In this document: in pieces, positions 60,255 to 64,000 of the stretch | Numbering within the stretch: the stretch's first letter is position 1 | Layout of the letters: every line of letters begins with the position of its first letter | Source: Clostridium sp. AM33-3 | Lineage (GTDB): Bacteria; Bacillota; Clostridia; Lachnospirales; Lachnospiraceae | Direction: 5' to 3' | Assembly: GCF_003480315.1 (NCBI RefSeq) | Contig: NZ_QUIV01000013.1 | Location: 1-64,000 of the forward strand | Length of the DNA stretch: 64,000 nucleotides | Program-made: the position numbers and the translations under genes | Notes under the pieces: generated by a model | Told to the model about the DNA's origin: nothing | Seen by the model: the letters and a program-made list of their open reading frames with translations, nothing else | The model's database searches: none

Positions 60255-60908
60255 CTACTCCTCGAAGAAGGCCTCTTCCAGCATCAGGCACAGTGCATGA
60301 TAGATCGGAAGATGCAGTTCCTGGATCTTAAAGGTCTCCGTCTCCGGAACGATGACAGCCACATCGGCCCGCTTTCCGAGCAGGCCGCCATCCTTTCCGG
60401 TCAGGCCGACGACGCTTAAGCCCTTTGCTTTCGCAACGGTCACTGCGTAATCCACATTTTTAGAGTTTCCGGAGGTGGATATCCCCAGGAATACATCATC
60501 CCTGTCCCCATATCCACAAACCTTCTGGGCAAAGATCATATCCGCGTCCACATCGTTGGCAAAGGCCGTGGAAAGTCCCGGATGTCCATCCAGTGCAATG
60601 GCCCGCAGGCTGCCCTGAAGACTGCGGGCCAGATCTGCCCCATGGCTTATGTTTTCCATGGCCAGACTGTGCTGCAGTGCTTCGTCTAACGGGCGGCGCT
60701 TTCGAAAGCCCTTCATCAGTTCCCCGACAATATGCTCCGCGTCCGCGCAGCTTCCGCCGTTTCCGGCTACCAGAAGCTTTCCGCCTGTGCGGTAGCAGGT
60801 CTCCAGAACCTCATATGCCTTTAAAATATCCTCCCGGTTCTTCTCAAGAACCGGATAGCGTACAAACAGCTCCTCAAAGATTTCCTGCTGTTTCTCTGTT
60901 AATTTCAT
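60255..60908 (-). CDS. gmhA: Sedoheptulose-7-phosphate isomerase
   Basis: A 217-residue SIS-domain enzyme. VAGNGGSCADAEHIVGELM holds the phosphate site, and ISTSGNSKNVDYAV the second sugar-phosphate loop. It makes D-glycero-D-manno-heptose 7-phosphate. Start at 60908 follows GGAGGCATACA and overlaps gmhB by 35 bp. With hddA, gmhB and hddC it completes the GDP-heptose pathway in this cluster. Confidence 0.94.
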   Translation of the reverse strand: MKLTEKQQEIFEELFVRYPVLEKNREDILKAYEVLETCYRTGGKLLVAGNGGSCADAEHIVGELMKGFRKRRPLDEALQHSLAMENISHGADLARSLQGSLRAIALDGHPGLSTAFANDVDADMIFAQKVCGYGDRDDVFLGISTSGNSKNVDYAVTVAKAKGLSVVGLTGKDGGLLGKRADVAVIVPETETFKIQELHLPIYHALCLMLEEAFFEE

Positions 60909-61455
60909 TGTATGCCTCCAGTAAATCGTCTGCGTACAGGTCATAGGGGAAGTCTCCCTTTTTCTTCTGTTCCTCATGGACTCCGGCACCGTAGCCGGTT
61001 CCCACTAACACAGTACGGACTCCGTAATTGCGGCCCGCTTCCATATCGATCAGCTTGTCACCGATCATCCAGGAGGATGCCTTGTCAACCGCAAAATCCT
61101 GTTCTGCCATCTCGAACATGCCTGTTTCCGGTTTGCGGCAGTGGCACCGGACCTTGTATTTTCCGATTCCATGCTCCGGATGGTGCGGGCAGTAGTAAAA
61201 CGCATCAATCTTCACTCCCTGTCCGGCCAGCAGTTCGTTCATATAACGATGCAGCTCTTTTACATCGTCCTCGGTATAATAGCCGCGGGCCACGCCTGCC
61301 TGATTGGTGACCACCACCAGCCTGTAGCCCTGGTCCTTAAAAGCCTTCAAGGCCTCCGGCACTCCCGGAAGGAGCACCAGATCTTCTTTCCGGTGCAGGT
61401 AATTGACCTCTTCATTCAATGTACCGTCCCGGTCCAGAAATATTACTTTTTCCAT
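60874..61455 (-). CDS. gmhB: Heptose 1,7-bisphosphate 7-phosphatase
   Basis: A 193-residue HAD phosphatase. Catalytic motif FLDRDGTLNEEVNYL, VVTNQAGVARG, and the zinc-binding Cys/His loop YYCPHHPE with CHCRKPETGM. It removes the 7-phosphate from heptose 1,7-bisphosphate after HddA acts. Gene order in the cluster is hddC, hddA, gmhB, gmhA in the direction of transcription. Confidence 0.93.
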   Translation of the reverse strand: MEKVIFLDRDGTLNEEVNYLHRKEDLVLLPGVPEALKAFKDQGYRLVVVTNQAGVARGYYTEDDVKELHRYMNELLAGQGVKIDAFYYCPHHPEHGIGKYKVRCHCRKPETGMFEMAEQDFAVDKASSWMIGDKLIDMEAGRNYGVRTVLVGTGYGAGVHEEQKKKGDFPYDLYADDLLEAYNEINRETAGNL

Positions 61456-61464
61456 AAAATATCC

Positions 61465-62535
61465 TTATAATTTAAATTCGTAATCTCCGTTCGGCAGATG
61501 TACCTTCACCTCATTATAATTCCAGCGGTTTTCATCTGCGATCCAGGACTGGGCGCCGCGCAGCTCAAAGTTCCAGTCTGCCATCTGGCCGCCCATCTGC
61601 TCCATGCGGGCTGCCACCTTATGCTTGACATTGTACGGGCAGTACATCAGAAGATAACCGCCGCCGCCCGCGCCAAGCAGCTTGCCGCCCAGCGCCCCGG
61701 CCTTGATGGCCTCATCGTAAAGCTCATCGATCTGCGGGTTTGTGATTTTGCTGCTCATGCGTTTTTTGCTCTGCCAGCCATAATCCAGCAGTTTTCCGAA
61801 GCTGTGCAGATTTCCCTTTAACAGCTCATCCTTCATGGCATAGGCCAGGGCCTTCACCTCGCACATGGCATCAAAGGCGTCCTTCTTCTCGTAGTTTTTC
61901 ACCTGGTCCTTGATGATATTCGCAGACACATGGATATTGCCTGTGTAGCATAAGAGCAGGTTATACTGCAACTCATGCAGAATGTCCTTCTTAATGCGCA
62001 GCGGGTTGACCACCACGTTGTTGCGGCCATGGAATTCAATAAAGTTGATGCCGCCGAAGGTAGCCGCATACTGATCCTGATAACCGCCGTCAATCTTTAA
62101 ATCTTCACGCTCAACCTGATAAGCCAGGTCCGCCAGGCGGTATGCATCCATCTCTACGCCTTTCCAGCGCGCCATAGCCGTTAACAGCGAAACCATAACA
62201 GTAGATGAGGTTCCAAGGCCGGAACCGGCCGGCGCGTCACACTGTAAATAAACCTCACAGCCCTGGTTGATATCCATGGCCTTTAAAGCAGCGGTGACCA
62301 GATCCAGCCGTCCGTCGTAGACAAAATTTTCCTTCGCGTTATATTTGACTGTCATGTCAAAGTCCAGAGAGTGTACGATAATCTGATCATCCTCTCTCGG
62401 AACGATGGAACAGTACGCATACTTGTTGATGGTGCTGCCGATGATGGCGCCGCCCTGCTCCACACAGAAGGGTGCCACATCCGTACCGCCGCCGCCGAAG
62501 CTGACGCGAAGCGGTGCCCGTCCCCTGATTACCAT
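61465..62535 (-). CDS. hddA: D-glycero-D-manno-heptose 7-phosphate kinase
   Basis: A 356-residue GHMP kinase: RGRAPLRVSFGGGGTDVAPF at the start, the ATP loop PAGSGLGTSSTVMVSL, and the C-terminal LGAGGGGYLLMY. It phosphorylates heptose 7-phosphate at C1 in the GDP-heptose route. Start overlaps the end of hddC by 7 bp. Confidence 0.93.
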   Translation of the reverse strand: MVIRGRAPLRVSFGGGGTDVAPFCVEQGGAIIGSTINKYAYCSIVPREDDQIIVHSLDFDMTVKYNAKENFVYDGRLDLVTAALKAMDINQGCEVYLQCDAPAGSGLGTSSTVMVSLLTAMARWKGVEMDAYRLADLAYQVEREDLKIDGGYQDQYAATFGGINFIEFHGRNNVVVNPLRIKKDILHELQYNLLLCYTGNIHVSANIIKDQVKNYEKKDAFDAMCEVKALAYAMKDELLKGNLHSFGKLLDYGWQSKKRMSSKITNPQIDELYDEAIKAGALGGKLLGAGGGGYLLMYCPYNVKHKVAARMEQMGGQMADWNFELRGAQSWIADENRWNYNEVKVHLPNGDYEFKL

Positions 62536-63254
62536 ACCACTACTCCTCTCTCTACATCTTCAATAAACTGATAATAAGCCTCCGGAATACCAATATCAAT
62601 GAAGTAACCATCATTTACAAAACCGCCTAACGGACGGCCCTCAGACAGCCACTTCGGGATCATCTCATTTTCCAGGGAAACCTTTCCTGCCGGGATTTCG
62701 TCAAGCAGGGCGCGCTTCATCAAATACACGCCGCCGTTGATGGTGCCCGGCTTCGCCTGGGCAGTTTTTTCGTTAAAACCGGTCAGGCGGCCATTTGTCA
62801 GAACCGCTGCCCCGTACCGGGAAATATCCGGCACCTCCCGGAGCACCAGTGCCATATCCAGATCAGACTCCTGCTGCATGGTCACCAGGCGGCTGTAGTC
62901 AATCTGATAAAAAGTGTCCGCGTTCAGGACAAAAAAGCTGTCCTCCGTGACAAATCTGCCGGCATTTTTGATGGCTCCGGCTGTGCCGAGAAGTTCTTCC
63001 TCGTAAGCATAATGAACCGTGATGGGAGTTCCGTCCGGTGCGGCAAAGCCGCTTCCGTCCCCGAAATACTCCTCCACCATGGAACCCTTGTAGCCCACGG
63101 CAAAGATGATATCTGTGATGCCATGGCGGGAAAGCTCATGCACCACATACTCCATAAATGGCTTCTCTCCGATCAGGGCCATAGGCTTCGGGCGGTCGCT
63201 TACCACGCTCCGGAGCCGGGTTCCCAGACCACCGGCCAGTAAAATTGCCTGCAT
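62529..63254 (-). CDS. hddC: D-glycero-D-manno-heptose 1-phosphate guanylyltransferase
   Basis: A 241-residue nucleotidyltransferase: LLAGGLGTRLRSVVSDRPKP, FMEYVVHELSRHGITDIIFA, and FVLNADTFYQ with the metal Asp. Its place with hddA, gmhB and gmhA identifies it as the guanylyltransferase giving GDP-D-glycero-D-manno-heptose, not a hexose-1-phosphate enzyme. Confidence 0.9.
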   Translation of the reverse strand: MQAILLAGGLGTRLRSVVSDRPKPMALIGEKPFMEYVVHELSRHGITDIIFAVGYKGSMVEEYFGDGSGFAAPDGTPITVHYAYEEELLGTAGAIKNAGRFVTEDSFFVLNADTFYQIDYSRLVTMQQESDLDMALVLREVPDISRYGAAVLTNGRLTGFNEKTAQAKPGTINGGVYLMKRALLDEIPAGKVSLENEMIPKWLSEGRPLGGFVNDGYFIDIGIPEAYYQFIEDVERGVVVW

Positions 63255-63270
63255 TGTATATTCTCCTTAG

Positions 63271-64000
63271 CTATCTCTTAAAATCGTTCTCAATGACCTT
63301 CCATGCCGCATCCATGCTGAAATGGGTGCGGATGTAGCTCTGGGTCTTCTCGCAGAGTGCCCTGCAGCCCTCCGGGCTCTGGTACAGTCTGGTCACGGTC
63401 TCGGCAAATGCCTCCGGCTCGTCTTCTACCAGAAGAACATCCTCTACCTGCGGAATTCCCTCCGCTCCAATGGAGGTGGTGACGATCGGGGCACCGTTGT
63501 AGATGGCTTCTACCACCTTGCCCTTTACACCTGCACCATAACGCAGCGGAACCACCACCACACGACAGGTGGCATAAAGCTCACTCAGCTCTTCCTCAGA
63601 TACAAAGCCCTTGATGATGATGCCGTTGTCCGGCTGCTGCAGCGCCCTGATCTCATCGGTCACCTTGGAACCGACTACGATAAATTCCGGCGGAACCTGA
63701 CCTGCTGCCTCCATCTTCTGACGGATGCGCGGATAAATGTCCTTTGCAAACCAGAGCACCGCATCTGCATTCGGCGGATGCGCAAAGCCGCCGACAAACA
63801 GAAGTCCGTTGCGCTTCGCAAAGTCCTCCTGAATGTCAGACTTAAACTCATCAAAAACATATGCTGTAATATCCTTTACGTTGATGGTCGGATCAATCTC
63901 GTGGATTGCGTCACGCTCAATGTAAGACGGATAGTAGGAGACTGCCGCCTTGCTCATCAGCGTAAACTCAATGGACTTCCAGTATTCCGCATCCTCGCGG
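63271..64000 (-). CDS. Glycosyltransferase, GT1/GT4-like (5-prime end cut)
   Basis: The frame is open to the window edge, so only the C-terminal 242 or so residues are seen. The GT-B nucleotide-sugar domain is clear: GLLFVGGFAHPPNADAVLWF, then VVVVPLRYGAGVKGKVVEAI with YNGAPIVTTSIGAEGIPQV. It is part of the same leftward polysaccharide cluster, 16 bp before hddC. Donor sugar unknown. Confidence 0.85.
   Translation of the reverse strand, partial: REDAEYWKSIEFTLMSKAAVSYYPSYIERDAIHEIDPTINVKDITAYVFDEFKSDIQEDFAKRNGLLFVGGFAHPPNADAVLWFAKDIYPRIRQKMEAAGQVPPEFIVVGSKVTDEIRALQQPDNGIIIKGFVSEEELSELYATCRVVVVPLRYGAGVKGKVVEAIYNGAPIVTTSIGAEGIPQVEDVLLVEDEPEAFAETVTRLYQSPEGCRALCEKTQSYIRTHFSMDAAWKVIENDFKR

Noticed and set aside
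1..64000. CRISPR arrays, tRNA or rRNA genes
   Set aside because: No regularly spaced repeats of CRISPR type and no tRNA- or rRNA-like sequence were seen on reading through; a tRNAscan and a CRISPR finder run would settle it.

Overview
The window looks like chromosomal DNA of a gut-type Clostridia, most likely Lachnospiraceae. The evidence is strong AGGAGG ribosome sites, sigma-A promoters, a Tn4451-type mobilizable transposon, the gene repertoire, and a pump built of RND, adaptor and TolC-like proteins alongside otherwise Gram-positive features. I saw no rRNA, tRNA or CRISPR array.

Layout. Bases 1-1770 hold an IS200/IS605-family element with an intact TnpB and a TnpA interrupted by one in-frame stop codon. 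Bases 1788-2700 hold a small membrane protein, a 37-codon ORF and an XRE regulator under one promoter with a palindromic operator. Bases 2925-4850 hold an mgtE Mg2+ transporter behind a long leader with a promoter, a short well-initiated ORF and an intrinsic terminator, which looks like an attenuation device. A candidate small RNA follows near 5 kb.

Bases 5654-17185 are an 11.5-kb mobilizable transposon: TnpV, TnpW, a TnpX-like large serine recombinase, a MobQ-type relaxase, a nic-like oriT, a CHC2 primase, a VapE-type helicase and a possible iteron origin. It sits inside a TolC-like gene, and removing it at a GA dinucleotide restores that gene in frame. Its cargo includes AT-rich immunity-like genes and fragments of Rhs, VgrG-like and SUKH-like genes. 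The interrupted gene is last in an efflux operon (small membrane protein, adaptor, RND pump, two TolC-like proteins; 17.2-24.0 kb). A divergent OmpR-type two-component system adjoins it, and 11-bp-phased repeats lie between them.

Bases 26.4-34.7 kb encode a redox module: alpha/beta hydrolase, four-cluster ferredoxin, molybdopterin oxidoreductase, FAD oxidoreductase, APC permease, MalY-type C-S lyase and a GntR regulator with its operator. Bases 34.9-43.7 kb carry a degenerate GGDEF-EAL protein and a shikimate/chorismate-themed set: chorismate mutase-shikimate kinase fusion, EamA exporter, second chorismate mutase, FAD oxidoreductase, DASS transporter, LysR regulator and AroE. Next come AEC, CaCA and AGCS transporters, a zinc phospholipase C, a Phd/RelE toxin-antitoxin pair, an MBL-fold hydrolase and a BCCT transporter (43.8-52.4 kb).

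From 52.4 kb to the right edge is one leftward surface-polysaccharide cluster. It has glycosyltransferases, LicD, the RfbF-RfbG-RfbH route to a CDP-3,6-dideoxyhexose precursor, and the GmhA-HddA-GmhB-HddC route to GDP-D-glycero-D-manno-heptose. These sugars are usually described from Gram-negative LPS, which makes their presence here notable.
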